DNA of 64,000 nt from JBGPTF01 sp041490445 (GCA_041490445.1 JBGPTF010000002.1:124001-188000); one strand, 5' to 3'. Positions 17,863 through 28,285 are shown, counted from the first letter of the stretch. The notes: a model not told the origin generated them from the letters alone. Made by a program: numbers and translations.

Positions 17863-17905
17863 TATAGAATCCGGGAGACGCGAAGGGCGGAGTGTTCGGA
17901 CCCCG
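17863..17905 (+). repeat. Intergenic repeat, copy B (promoter-like)
   Basis: Begins TATAGAATCCGGG and ends GGAGTGTTCGGACCCCG, the same length as copy A. It lies 47 bp after the DoxX stop and 127 bp before the next plus-strand gene. Confidence 0.75.
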
Positions 17906-18032
17906 AGGACTTGCTCCGCGCCGCAGGTCCCGGGGAACTTTTTCGTAAAGTCCGCTCCACCCCATCGCGCCGCAGGGATTTGAAGTGGTACTCTGCGCTC
18001 CAATCTCATCCAGCGAGCAGACGGAGGAAGCC

Positions 18033-18236
18033 ATGCGTCCGGATCGTGTGGAAGTTTCCTGGGACAACGACAAGTCGAAATGGCTGGTTCGAATTACAAT
18101 GGGTGGAGAGGTGCTTCGCCGTCATTGCGATGCAGCGAAGAATGCCGACGAGCAGTCTCTCCGATCAGCCGCCCAAGATATCGTCCGGGATGAAGGATAC
18201 GAACTCAACGGCACGGAATTGAGCATTCGCCGTTAG
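18033..18236 (+). CDS. Small hypothetical protein (67 residues)
   Basis: Unrecognised small soluble protein (MRPDRVEVSWDNDKSKWLVR...). It is predicted to form short beta strands followed by an amphipathic helix (DEQSLRSAAQDIVRDEG). The start has a strong GGAGGAAGCC site. The second copy of the 43-bp element lies 127 bp upstream and may be its promoter or leader. It might bind nucleic acid given its small basic/acidic composition, but that is a guess. Confidence 0.6.
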   Translation: MRPDRVEVSWDNDKSKWLVRITMGGEVLRRHCDAAKNADEQSLRSAAQDIVRDEGYELNGTELSIRR

Positions 18237-18295
18237 CCGGCCTTCCGCGAGGGATGCTTTGGTGGCGCTCGGTCCGCTGGAGAACGAAGAAACGA

Positions 18296-20548
<2,253 letters not shown>

Positions 20549-20658
20549 GAGGGCACGATACTAAGGCTCGCGTCGGTGCCGGTCAAGCAAGTTGCTCGCT
20601 CCGCCGAAAACCGGCGATTCGACTCTGCGCCCGTGTGTTAGGATTTCAACCGCTCGGC

Positions 20659-20814
20659 ATGAACACGCTGGCACAGGACCTCCGCTACGCCTTTCGCGCC
20701 TTCGCAAAGAACCCCGCAACCCCGAGCGATGTTGCCAGCCGATCTGGGCGGAGATGGACTCCGGCTTCCCGGCCATTCCACTTTGCTTCTGGTACTCTTC
20801 AGAAGTGCGCATGA
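20659..20814 (+). pseudogene. Fragment of FtsX/MacB-type permease N-terminus
   Basis: The first 22 codons read MNTLAQDLRYAFRAFAKNP followed by ATP, the conserved start of acidobacterial-type ABC permeases (consensus like QDLRYALRMLAKNPGFT). The frame then loses all resemblance and stops near 20814. No helices follow, so only the extreme 5' end of a former gene survives here. Confidence 0.6.
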
Positions 20815-20824
20815 GGCGAACGCG

Positions 20825-21403
20825 ATGACACTTGTGCCCGAGCTGGAGAGAATCCGCCAGGAGGCCGAAGCGGTGAACGCGCAGGCCAAGGCGCTTTGCG
20901 AAGGACTCGCGGAAGAGCAGATGGCGTGGCGTCCGCAGCCGGGAAAATGGTCCATTGCCGAAAACCTAGTTCACCTGGACCTTACCACCCGCACTGTTCT
21001 TCCCGTTGTTGACAAAGCCATCGAGGAAGCCCAGCAGAAGAAACTCTACAGCGACGGCCCGTTTCCTCTGGGCATGATGGGGAGATTCTTCGTTTGGTAC
21101 GCGGAGCCACCACCGGTTCTCAAGCTGCCGGCGCCAAAATCGATTCAGCCGATGCTTCAAGGAGCGGCGATGAATGCGCTGCCGCAGTTCCTGCGCTCGC
21201 AACAGTTGATGCTGGAACGGCTCGAAAGAGCCAATGGCATTGACCTGAACCGGACGCGAATCACTTCCCCGTTCGCGAGCTTTGTTCGGATGAGCTTGTT
21301 CGCGCTCTTCTCCGTTTTCACCGGGCACGAGCGCCGCCACATTTGGCAAGGGTCAAATGTCCGCAAATCATTGCTAGAACAAATCAAACTACAGACCAGA
21401 TGA
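20825..21403 (+). CDS. DinB-like four-helix protein
   Basis: A 192-residue protein resembling the DinB/YfiT putative metal-dependent hydrolase family. It has an N-terminal helix (ELERIRQEAEAVNAQAKAL), WRPQPGKWSIAENLVHLDL with the first conserved His, and a C-terminal FTGHERRHIWQ carrying the other two metal-binding His residues. These families often act as thiol-dependent transferases; no substrate can be named. The ATG at 20825 is used because similarity begins there; the binding site (GAGGCGAACGC) is modest. It starts 10 bp after the decayed permease fragment, which may have donated upstream sequence. Confidence 0.75.
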   Translation: MTLVPELERIRQEAEAVNAQAKALCEGLAEEQMAWRPQPGKWSIAENLVHLDLTTRTVLPVVDKAIEEAQQKKLYSDGPFPLGMMGRFFVWYAEPPPVLKLPAPKSIQPMLQGAAMNALPQFLRSQQLMLERLERANGIDLNRTRITSPFASFVRMSLFALFSVFTGHERRHIWQGSNVRKSLLEQIKLQTR

Positions 21404-21457
21404 TCGGCCGCCTGGCCTCAGACGCCTGCCTGACCTTGTGTTCGCACCCTTTCCAGG

Positions 21458-22633
21458 CTAGGGCTTCAAGGCACCGCCGGTGCAGGGATTGCCGCCGCAA
21501 GAATAGGCGCATGCCGGGCGAGCCGTGCCGCCACAGCCGCAACTGCACGTGGCGGTCGCGAGCGCCTGCGGATCAAACACGTTGCCGATGATCTCAAAGC
21601 TGCCTCCGCGGCGCGCTTGGATCGTCAACGGGATTTCGATCCGGCCATTCTGGATCATGCCGCGCTCGATGCGCTTCTCGATGGTGTCGGTCTTGCCAGC
21701 CGCATGAAGCGCAACGGTCTGAGTGGAAAAATTCCGGATGCGGATGACTCCGCCGACCAAGCTCTCATCGGCGCCCTCGATGATGGCCTTCCCCTGCGTG
21801 CTCTCGCCGCGAGCGAGCTTCGTCCGGTCCGCCTGGAGCGAGAAACGCACCACGCTGATGGGCTGCTCGAACGTACGCCCCTGATCCTCGATGCGGAGCT
21901 TGGAGGGGCCGAGCGGCGTCGCGCCGGGAACGTAAAGGATGGCTTGGTGCGGCGACTCGGACATCACGGCGCAGGGCATGCTCCCGATCGAAGCATGCGT
22001 ATTCTCCGCTTTGCCGTCAAACATTCCCGCGCGGGTCACGCTCATCTGTGTGCCCGCCATCGCGAAACGCGGGACACGCGAGGGCGCTTTCTTCGCTTCG
22101 TCCTGCGTCAGGACGTGGACGTCGGTGGCGGCAATTCCGGCGATGCTGGCCTTGAGCGCCTTGTGAGCCTTAGGCGTGAAGGTGGCTTCTCCTTGGTCGT
22201 CGGTCGTTGCTTGCTGTCCATCATCGAAGTCCACCACGAATCCGGTGAGCGCATTGCCGTTCGGCCCGACAACGCTGAAGCTCGCAGGTTCGTTCTCTAC
22301 CACGTCTCCGATGATGATGCGCGAGCTGCTGAGCGGCCCGCCGGTGCACGGATCGCCCTTGCAGGAATGGGCGCAGGCAGGGCGCGGCGTTCCGCCGCAG
22401 CCGCACGTGCATCCCTTCGCGGCGTCAGCGCCCGATTCCGGCGCCTTGGAGGTGCCGGTACATGGATTGCCGCTGCAGCGGTGCGCGCAGAACGGCCGTG
22501 GGGTTCCGCCACAACCGCACGTGCATCCGGCGGCGGGGTGGCCGGCGAGGGCGATCGTGCCCACCGCAACCCACAGCACAACAAGACTGAGCAGCAGCAC
22601 ACATCCCCAGGAGGCGAGCGAGCGCGTTTTCAT
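21458..22633 (-). CDS. Secreted protein with three six-cysteine repeats, unknown function
   Basis: A 391-residue exported protein. After a signal peptide (about 1-31) come two copies of a 25-residue Cys-rich repeat, with a third at the extreme C-terminus. Each follows the pattern CxCGCGG-T-x-RP-x-CA-xx-C-x-G-x-PCTG and contains six cysteines. Between them lie about 260 residues of beta-sandwich-like sequence (ASFSVVGPNGNALTGFVVD..., VTRAGMFDGKAENTHASIG...). These read like tandem Ig/carboxypeptidase-regulatory-like domains, with EATFTPKAHKALKAS suggesting a surface role. The Cys clusters could bind metal or form disulfide knots. The start is set by GAGGAG 8 nt upstream. I do not know a named family for this repeat. 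Confidence 0.75.
   Translation of the reverse strand: MKTRSLASWGCVLLLSLVVLWVAVGTIALAGHPAAGCTCGCGGTPRPFCAHRCSGNPCTGTSKAPESGADAAKGCTCGCGGTPRPACAHSCKGDPCTGGPLSSSRIIIGDVVENEPASFSVVGPNGNALTGFVVDFDDGQQATTDDQGEATFTPKAHKALKASIAGIAATDVHVLTQDEAKKAPSRVPRFAMAGTQMSVTRAGMFDGKAENTHASIGSMPCAVMSESPHQAILYVPGATPLGPSKLRIEDQGRTFEQPISVVRFSLQADRTKLARGESTQGKAIIEGADESLVGGVIRIRNFSTQTVALHAAGKTDTIEKRIERGMIQNGRIEIPLTIQARRGGSFEIIGNVFDPQALATATCSCGCGGTARPACAYSCGGNPCTGGALKP
21476..21550 (-). repeat. Six-cysteine repeat unit 3 (C-terminal)
   Basis: Encodes TCSCGCGGTARPACAYSC and then GGNPCTG. Same cysteine spacing as units 1 and 2, with Ser replacing the second-position Thr. It is separated from them by the whole central domain. 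Confidence 0.8.
22340..22414 (-). repeat. Six-cysteine repeat unit 2
   Basis: Encodes GCTCGCGGTPRPACAHSC followed by KGDPCTG. It is nearly identical to unit 1 in protein and DNA, consistent with a fairly recent internal duplication. Confidence 0.85.
22454..22528 (-). repeat. Six-cysteine repeat unit 1
   Basis: Encodes GCTCGCGGTPRPFCAHRC followed by SGNPCTG, starting just after the signal peptide. Confidence 0.85.
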
Positions 22634-22834
22634 GTCGAAGCTCCTCAACGAGCAGAATGGAGGCCTTGCTGGGGAAGCTAGACCGCTCTTCAGAAGGAGT
22701 CAAGCGGGATTTGCGATTGCGATGCTCTGTCTGCAAAGCGAGACGCCAGCCGTCAAGAGAGCGGCGCGCAGCAGGACGCTGGCTTGGAAACGTTCCCGCG
22801 ATGTATCTCATCTTGGGCATCGCATCAGCTCGCG

Positions 22835-23581
22835 CTACTCCGGTGGAGGCGGCGTCACGGCCACGGCGAGCGTGTCGTGATGGTATGCGATGACCTTGCG
22901 AAGATACGGACCAATTTCCTCGGAGTTTGCATAGCCGGCGGCGCGCGCGGCTGCTTGCTGCTTATCCAGCGGAATGGCGGCGCTTTCCGCGTAGTGCTTG
23001 ATGTCGCGATAGAAATCGATCGAGAACAAATCCCACTCTGCACCCTGGTCGCGTACGAAGATGAACAGCTCCGGCCGGTTGAGCGCCCGCTGATACGCGC
23101 TTTCCATTTCACGTTCCTTGTAGAGATCGGCTTGGCCCCCGGGCAGCGCGTGCAGCATTTCGATGTGGAAGAAGCGCGCGTTCGCGAAGGCAGTCTTGAC
23201 GGATTCGAGTGGCGGCCCGTAAGCGAACAGGTCCTCTTGCCATGCGATGTCCTTCTGGATCCGGCCAGCCAAATCCGGCGCGGAGGACTCCGCTTTCTTG
23301 CGGCGGGCAATGCGCTCGGCGCTGTAATAGTCAGCGTAGCTTCCCAGCGGATAAAGCAGCATCAAATCCCAATGGTCACCCTGGCTGTGACGCATCATGA
23401 AGGGAGGAATCTCACCTGCGGTTCGCCAGTTCGCTGCCTGCGCGCCGTACAGGTCGATCAGCTCGACCAATTTCCCCGGCGCCGCCTGTACGAGTTCGGC
23501 TCGATAGAGATAGTTCCCCGGTTCCGCAAGCGCCGCCGGCACGCTCACCAACAAGATCAGAACTCCCAGCAAAGTGCGCAT
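22835..23581 (-). CDS. Exported hypothetical protein, possible tandem alpha/beta-barrel (NIPSNAP-like)
   Basis: A 248-residue protein with a clear signal peptide (MRTLLGVLILLVSVPAALA). Two similar halves each carry a beta-strand, long helix and Trp-Asp pattern (GDHWDLMLLYPLG and GAEWDLFSIDFY). They look like two stacked ferredoxin-like (dimeric alpha/beta-barrel) domains as in NIPSNAP or EthD proteins; this is inference from pattern only. The tail is Pro-rich (VTPPPPE). The start at 23581 follows AAGGAG, and the frame continues upstream to 23998 without coding character. It lies about 200 bp upstream of the Cys-repeat gene on the same strand, so co-expression is possible. Confidence 0.65.
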   Translation of the reverse strand: MRTLLGVLILLVSVPAALAEPGNYLYRAELVQAAPGKLVELIDLYGAQAANWRTAGEIPPFMMRHSQGDHWDLMLLYPLGSYADYYSAERIARRKKAESSAPDLAGRIQKDIAWQEDLFAYGPPLESVKTAFANARFFHIEMLHALPGGQADLYKEREMESAYQRALNRPELFIFVRDQGAEWDLFSIDFYRDIKHYAESAAIPLDKQQAAARAAGYANSEEIGPYLRKVIAYHHDTLAVAVTPPPPE

Positions 23582-23882
23582 CTCGATCAACTCCTTCCCT
23601 GCTTCCAGCAGGAATGAACTCCGGACGGCCCGCATCTTCCCATATGCCGCATCTCTGCGAAACTCCCCATGTTTAGGCTTCGGCTGGGGGCGTGCCCTGA
23701 GCGTCGCCGCCGCGCGGAAAGATTTCGCCGGGCTTCGCGCTCGAAATCCCGCAAAGAAAACAAAAACTAGAATGACGCGAGGATTCCCGGGCGAATAAGG
23801 TGTCCTCAGGGGAGCTCCCAGGTGAAAAAGGCGCCCTCCAGAAACGACCTTCAGCACATCTTTGGGTCGGTCGTTACGCGCC
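23582..23882. other. Intergenic region, nothing recognised
   Basis: About 300 bp between two minus-strand genes. There is a GGGAGCTCCC palindrome near 23811 but no promoter, terminator or RNA that I can support. Confidence 0.4.
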
Positions 23883-24317
23883 TCAGTTCCCACGAGGCCG
23901 CACGATTTCGACGGAACAGGGAGCATGCCGAGCGACGAACTCCGCCACGGAGCCGAGCAAGAAGCGGCGCATCCCCTTGCGCCCATGCGAGCCGACAATA
24001 ATCAGGTCGGCGTGCCACTCTGCGGACGAATCGATGATTTTTTCTCTGATGTCGCCTTTTTCGATGGCGGCATCTACCTTGAAGCCCGCAGCGCCCAGGG
24101 TCTGAGCAGTTCGGTCGAGGAGCTCGCGCCCTTTCTTGACCTGGTCCTTGAGCTCGGGAGCGTAACCCGCTGACATCTGCGGTGGAACCGAGGCAGCAAT
24201 TGGCTCCACCACGTGCAGCACGCGTATTTCAGTATCCGGTGTTCGCACTTGCGCGACCAGAGCTTGCGCCGCCGCTTCCGAGAATTTGGAATCATCAATA
24301 GCCAGCAAAACCCTCAT
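23883..24317 (-). CDS. Universal stress protein (UspA family)
   Basis: A 144-residue single Usp domain. The N-terminal MRVLLAIDDSKFSE and the ATP-binding loop GSHGRKGMRRFLLGS (G-x2-G-x9-G-S/T) are intact, so it should belong to the ATP-binding subclass. The C-terminal strand APCSVEIVRP is standard. A strong GAGGAGGAG precedes the ATG. An 8-bp hairpin (24373-24391) sits in its leader. It is the first of several stress-type genes that follow on both strands, suggesting a regulon rather than one operon. Confidence 0.92.
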   Translation of the reverse strand: MRVLLAIDDSKFSEAAAQALVAQVRTPDTEIRVLHVVEPIAASVPPQMSAGYAPELKDQVKKGRELLDRTAQTLGAAGFKVDAAIEKGDIREKIIDSSAEWHADLIIVGSHGRKGMRRFLLGSVAEFVARHAPCSVEIVRPRGN

Positions 24318-25118
24318 ATCTCCTCCTCAGATCGCCACCGCCAGGAGAGACGAGAGGCGTGAGCTTCCCAAACCGCGAATCGCATTCGCGGGGGCTACTC
24401 TTCTGACTGGCGAAGCTTTCTCGGCCAGTCGGACCGCAGCGGCTTGCCCATCCACGGTTACTCTCCAACCCCGCAGGACCCAAATGAAGTGGTTCTAGAA
24501 CTTAGTTGCCAATGAGCCGCAAGTTCTCGATTGGTGTCTCCCAACCAAGATTGAAGCATGTTTACTTCCGGCCTGCCTCCTCGAAAATATCGCATAAGCC
24601 ACTTAGAACTATCGAGAGTCGAAACCTCGCGACGCACAGTGAAATCACGGTGCGCGTTGTCGCCCATGGCACGCGCCAAACTCCTCAAGCGTGGTCTCCG
24701 CCGCATGGAGGCGCTCCAGGTTTCTGTTCCATGAAAGCGAGTTAGTCCGTGAACGGTAACAGAAGACATGGCAACTGGAGTGCACATCAACACCGCGTGG
24801 CCGGTAGTTAGAGGGCGGCGAGACCCGGTAGGTAAGTGAGTGGCCGGCGTGCTCGCGATGAAGCAGATCGCAACACCCGGCCAATCCGCCTCAAAGGCTC
24901 TCCAGGAGCCCACAGGGCCTGTACCGCCGATTCCTTTAACTATCGGCTTAAGCGGCGGTCGCGATGGGGGCAGTCAAAAGCGCCCGGGAGCTACGACGCG
25001 CCGGCCTGCTAGGCCGGAACAGAATCCATTCGCGACCGCTGCCCTTCCTGCACGCGCAAGATTCCGAACACTTGGTCAGTCAATTGAAAGCCGAACAGCA
25101 TCGGTAACGAGGTTTCGC
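24318..25118. other. 800-bp region without a supported gene
   Basis: Divergent intergenic space between usp and the CBS gene. It holds a perfect hairpin (CCGCGAAT / ATTCGCGG, loop CGC, 24373-24391) and another (CCGGCCT / AGGCCGG, 25001-25017) that lacks a T-run. Long frames on both strands have atypical composition and no binding sites. Bidirectional regulatory sequence is likely, but I see no specific operator. Confidence 0.4.
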
Positions 25119-25577
25119 ATGAAAATAAGGGATGTAATGACGACGAATGTCTTTTGCTGCACGCCAATGGATTCGGCGAAGTCCGTGGCGAAGATCATGA
25201 AAGCGCACGATGTCGGAGCGCTTCCGGTCGTGTCGGACCCGGCCTCGCGGCGGCTCCTGGGCATCGTGACGGATCGCGATCTGTGTTGCGCGGTTGTTGC
25301 CAACGGGAGAAATCCGGAATCGGTTCGGATCTTCAAGGTGATGACGCGGAGACCAGTGACTTGCGGCCCCGAGGACTCGTTGGAGCATTGTTTGAAGCTG
25401 ATGGAGAAGCACCGCATTCGCAGGATTCCGATCGTGAACGAAAAGGGTTCCTGTGTCGGGATCGTCGCGCAGGCCGACGTTGCCCTCTACGCGCCCGCGG
25501 CGAAGGTTCGCGAGGCCGTAGCCAAGATCTCAAGGCCCTGGCCTCAGAAGCGACATCTGCACATCGCGGCAGCCTAG
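25119..25577 (+). CDS. CBS-pair domain protein
   Basis: A 152-residue protein made of two CBS motifs: MTTNVFCCTPMDSAKSVAKI...RRLLGIVTDRDL and VMTRRPVTCGPEDSLEHCLKLM...GSCVGIVAQADVA. CBS pairs bind adenosine nucleotides and act as energy or redox sensors. As a stand-alone module it presumably regulates another protein in trans. The ATG at 25119 is used because the first CBS begins there; an upstream frame of 93 codons has no resemblance to proteins. It neighbours a universal stress protein and a pseudo-receiver, consistent with stress signalling. Confidence 0.88.
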   Translation: MKIRDVMTTNVFCCTPMDSAKSVAKIMKAHDVGALPVVSDPASRRLLGIVTDRDLCCAVVANGRNPESVRIFKVMTRRPVTCGPEDSLEHCLKLMEKHRIRRIPIVNEKGSCVGIVAQADVALYAPAAKVREAVAKISRPWPQKRHLHIAAA

Positions 25578-25634
25578 CGGTACTCATCGTCCAACGCATT
25601 ACGCGTGTATCGGCGTCAGGCTAGTAGGCTTCGG

Positions 25635-26042
25635 ATGAGGAGCAAGGTGACGTCTGCCCTTCTGGTGGGAAAAAATCTGTCGCGCTCACCCCGTCTGATG
25701 GAGTGGCTGCGGGATAGGGGCGTGGATTGCTCTTCGGTCATGTCCTGTCTGGAAGCAGAGGCCTTGCTGAGAGATCATTCATTCGACCTGGTGCTCAGCG
25801 AGCTCTGTCCGACAAATTCCTGTGCGACCCACCTGGTTCAATTGCTATCGGGAACAGGCGCCAGCTTGTTCTTTTCGCTCCCCGTCGAGGAAAGTTGTTG
25901 GTGGCTTCCGGCAGTGGCCCAAGGTGAGCCATGCTTTGGCTCACCCGCCCTGAGGCCGCATGCATTCAGCGAGTCCTTGCAAGCGAATCTGCAGGCGGCT
26001 TCACCGGTCTCTGCTGTGGCGGGAGGCACAGGCCAGATGTAA
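25635..26042 (+). CDS. Receiver-like protein lacking phosphoacceptor (pseudo-receiver)
   Basis: A 135-residue protein whose layout resembles a response-regulator receiver: strand (SALLVGKN), helix, strand, helix (CLEAEALLRDHS), then FDLVLSELCPTNSC where the phosphorylated Asp would sit. At that position it has Ser-Glu rather than Leu-Asp, and the N-terminal acidic pair is missing, so it cannot be phosphorylated normally. The rest (ASLFFSLPVEESCWWLPAV) is conserved-looking, with several Cys and Trp residues. Classification is inference from pattern. The binding site is weak. It follows the CBS gene by 57 bp and may be in the same transcript. Confidence 0.55.
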   Translation: MRSKVTSALLVGKNLSRSPRLMEWLRDRGVDCSSVMSCLEAEALLRDHSFDLVLSELCPTNSCATHLVQLLSGTGASLFFSLPVEESCWWLPAVAQGEPCFGSPALRPHAFSESLQANLQAASPVSAVAGGTGQM

Positions 26043-26094
26043 TGCCGCCCCGTCGTCACGCTCCGCAACACATGGACGAAAAACATTTGGAGAA

Positions 26095-26171
26095 TGGCGC
26101 GCCCGAGAGGAGTCGAACCTCCGACCTTCTGGTTCGTAGCCAGACGCTCTATCCAACTGAGCTACGGGCGC
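26095..26171 (-). tRNA. tRNA-Arg (anticodon ACG)
   Basis: Read on the minus strand the cloverleaf is complete: acceptor GCGCCCG/CGGGCGC, D arm AGCTCAGTTGGATAGAGC, anticodon stem TCTGG/CCAGA around loop CTACGAA, T arm GGAGG-TTCGACT-CCTCT, and an encoded CCA (26097-26095). The ACG anticodon is normally edited to ICG to read CGU, CGC and CGA. Confidence 0.96.
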
Positions 26172-26408
26172 GCTGCGTGAGAAAAGTCTAGCATACTTGC
26201 CGGGAACTCCGAAGCAGTTGACGCTGCGCCAGCGGTTGTCAGGTGCGTTCTCTTGCACGTGCGGTGTGCGATTTTGCGCGAAAAGGCCGGGCTTTGAACA
26301 ACCGGATGTACGCCAAGTTCTTTGCCGCCAACCAATTGAGCGTGCCCACTGCGCGACGCACACTCTGGAAGCGGGCTTGCTCTAGGAACCTACGTTAGGG
26401 TTGTGTTT

Positions 26409-27083
26409 ATGTGGGATACGCCCGCACGCTTCGATAACAGAGACCAAGCCGGCCAATTGCTCGCCAAGAAGCTGACGAAATATGCGAACCGAAGGGATGT
26501 CCTCGTTCTCGGAATCCCGCGTGGCGGAGTTTCGGTGGCCTTTCAGATCGCCAAGGCGCTTCACGCTCCCCTCGACATTCTCATCTGCCGAAAATTGGGC
26601 ACGCCCGGGCAAGAGGAGCTGGCGCTGGGAGCGATCGCTTCGGGTGGCGTGCGCGTGCTCAACGCTGACGTCGTCGAACTTCTTGGAATTCCAGAAGCAG
26701 AAATCGAGCGGATTGCAGCAAACGAGCAGCAGGAGCTTGAACGGCGCGAACGCGCCTATCGGGGCGAGCGCCCCCCGCTCGAAATTCGCAACCGAACCGT
26801 CATCATTGTGGACGACGGAATTGCGACCGGCTCCAACATGACGGCCGCCATTCGCGCCCTGCGGCAAATGAAGCCTGCCCGGATTGTCGTCGCCGTTCCC
26901 GTCGCTCCTTTTTGGACATGCGAGAGCCTGAAGAAAGAGGCCGATGAAGTTGTCAGCCTCGAGATTCCGCAAAGCTTTCAGGCCATCGGCCAATTCTATC
27001 TGGATTTCTCGGAAGTCACCGATGCACAGGTCTACGAATTACTCCAACGGGCCGTCCATCCCTCAGTTCAGGTGGTGCCGTAG
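26409..27083 (+). CDS. Phosphoribosyltransferase-fold protein
   Basis: Type I PRTase fold with the PRPP-binding loop VIIVDDGIATGSNM (about residues 132-145) and the early PPi-loop region VLGIPRGGVSVAFQIA. Substrate not assignable. In many bacteria this family is fused to, or sits beside, a dienelactone-hydrolase-like domain, exactly as seen here with the next gene 35 bp downstream. The ATG at 26409 has AGGG about 9 nt upstream; a GTG two codons earlier is also possible. The pair belongs to the stress-type neighbourhood that includes usp, CBS and groEL. Confidence 0.85.
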   Translation: MWDTPARFDNRDQAGQLLAKKLTKYANRRDVLVLGIPRGGVSVAFQIAKALHAPLDILICRKLGTPGQEELALGAIASGGVRVLNADVVELLGIPEAEIERIAANEQQELERRERAYRGERPPLEIRNRTVIIVDDGIATGSNMTAAIRALRQMKPARIVVAVPVAPFWTCESLKKEADEVVSLEIPQSFQAIGQFYLDFSEVTDAQVYELLQRAVHPSVQVVP

Positions 27084-27118
27084 GGATTTCCCGAGAATTC
27101 GCAGAGAGGAGGCAAATC

Positions 27119-27832
27119 GTGACCGCACTCAACGAATCAAGGAAAAAGAGCCTCGGGAAGGCTGTCTCGTTTGCTGCCGGCGAGGTGATGCTTTGCGGCG
27201 ACCTGTCAATCCCCGACAAGGCGAGTGGAATCGTGTTGTTCGTCCATGGGAGTGGGAGCAGCCGTCACAGTCCCCGAAATCGCTCCGTTGCACGCGCTCT
27301 CCAGGAGCAGGGTTTAGCTACTTTGCTCTTCGATCTCTTAACATCGGAGGAGGAATCCGTTGACCAGTTCACCGCAGAATTCCGCTTCGATATCGAGCGG
27401 CTCTCTCGAAGGCTGGTGGGCGCAACGGAATGGATCGCGCAAGGCGCCGAGACGCAAGACCTCCCGATTGGATACTTCGGGGCCAGCACCGGCGCCGCCG
27501 CAGCCTTGGTAGCAGCAGCGCAACGCCCTGATTTGGTTAGAGCGGTCGTGTCCCGCGGTGGGCGCCCGGATCTCGCCGGGCGACCGCTCGCGCAGGTCAG
27601 TGTTCCCACTTTGCTCATCGTGGGCGGCAATGACGAACCGGTCATCGAAATGAACCGGCGAGCGCTAGCAGGTCTTCGATGCGAAGATAAAGAATTGCTG
27701 ATTATTCCCGGGGCCACTCACCTATTCGAGGAGCCAGGTACGTTGGAGCAAGTCGCGAAGGCAGCCGGCGAGTGGTTTACACGCTATCTCAGGATGGTGA
27801 GCGCAGCAAAGGTCCGTGTCTTGGCGAGTTGA
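27119..27832 (+). CDS. Alpha/beta hydrolase, dienelactone-hydrolase-like
   Basis: A 237-residue serine hydrolase with the oxyanion segment LFVHGSGSSRHSPRN, nucleophile elbow GYFGASTGAAAAL (Ser), acid Asp in VGGNDEPV and His in PGATHLFEE. GTG start with AGAGGAGGCAAATC upstream. It is the partner of the preceding phosphoribosyltransferase, and fused versions of the two are known in other bacteria, so a joint function is likely although the reaction is unknown. The final dozen residues beyond the fold (VSAAKVRVLAS) vary and are of no clear function. Confidence 0.85.
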   Translation: MTALNESRKKSLGKAVSFAAGEVMLCGDLSIPDKASGIVLFVHGSGSSRHSPRNRSVARALQEQGLATLLFDLLTSEEESVDQFTAEFRFDIERLSRRLVGATEWIAQGAETQDLPIGYFGASTGAAAALVAAAQRPDLVRAVVSRGGRPDLAGRPLAQVSVPTLLIVGGNDEPVIEMNRRALAGLRCEDKELLIIPGATHLFEEPGTLEQVAKAAGEWFTRYLRMVSAAKVRVLAS

Positions 27833-28140
27833 GCTCCGGCAGGCGCAGCGCCGGTGACCAGTTCTCGGCCGGATGCTATTTCAGCCCAAATGTGGTCGTC
27901 CTTCCGTCGCGCCGTGAGAGCCAGCTTCGGCGCGAATCTGCGCGAAATCTCTCAACTTCGTGGCTTTGGCCGCTGCCTGCCTACATTGGCATGTCTAACT
28001 GCGAATGCTGAAAGCACTTACGCGCCTTCTCCTCACCATTGTTTGGAACATCTCGTGCTTCCCTCATGGAGGGGGAGAGTATGCAAGACGGGACCCAGCC
28101 CGGAGAGCGAGGCTTAGAGGGCAGGTTTCCCCACGTTGGC
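27833..28140. other. Intergenic region upstream of MITE-like repeat
   Basis: About 300 bp with no coding sequence that I can support. Together with the repeat that follows, it separates the hydrolase gene from groEL by 563 bp. Confidence 0.4.
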
Positions 28141-28285
28141 GACCTAACAGGTTGCTGAAAAAGATGCCGCAGGAGATCCCTCAGGGGCGGAAGCCCATGA
28201 AGTGGTAATGAGAGGAATCCGTTTATGTCGCGGCTAAAGCCGCGACCCACAAAGCCAAATGAGTTTTTCAGCAGCCTGTTAGGTC
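28141..28285. mobile_element. MITE-like element with 22-bp terminal inverted repeats
   Basis: The left end GACCTAACAGGTTGCTGAAA is repeated inverted at the right end (28264-28285), with one mismatch over 22 bp. The 145-bp element has no coding capacity and contains an internal perfect 8-bp hairpin (GTCGCGGC-TAAA-GCCGCGAC, 28227-28246). TA dinucleotides inside both ends would fit an IS630/Tc1-type target preference, but that is speculative. Confidence 0.75.

Noticed and set aside
24458..24913. 151-codon frame on the minus strand between usp and the CBS gene
   Set aside because: No recognisable domain, no binding site, and an atypical residue mix; more likely a chance frame.
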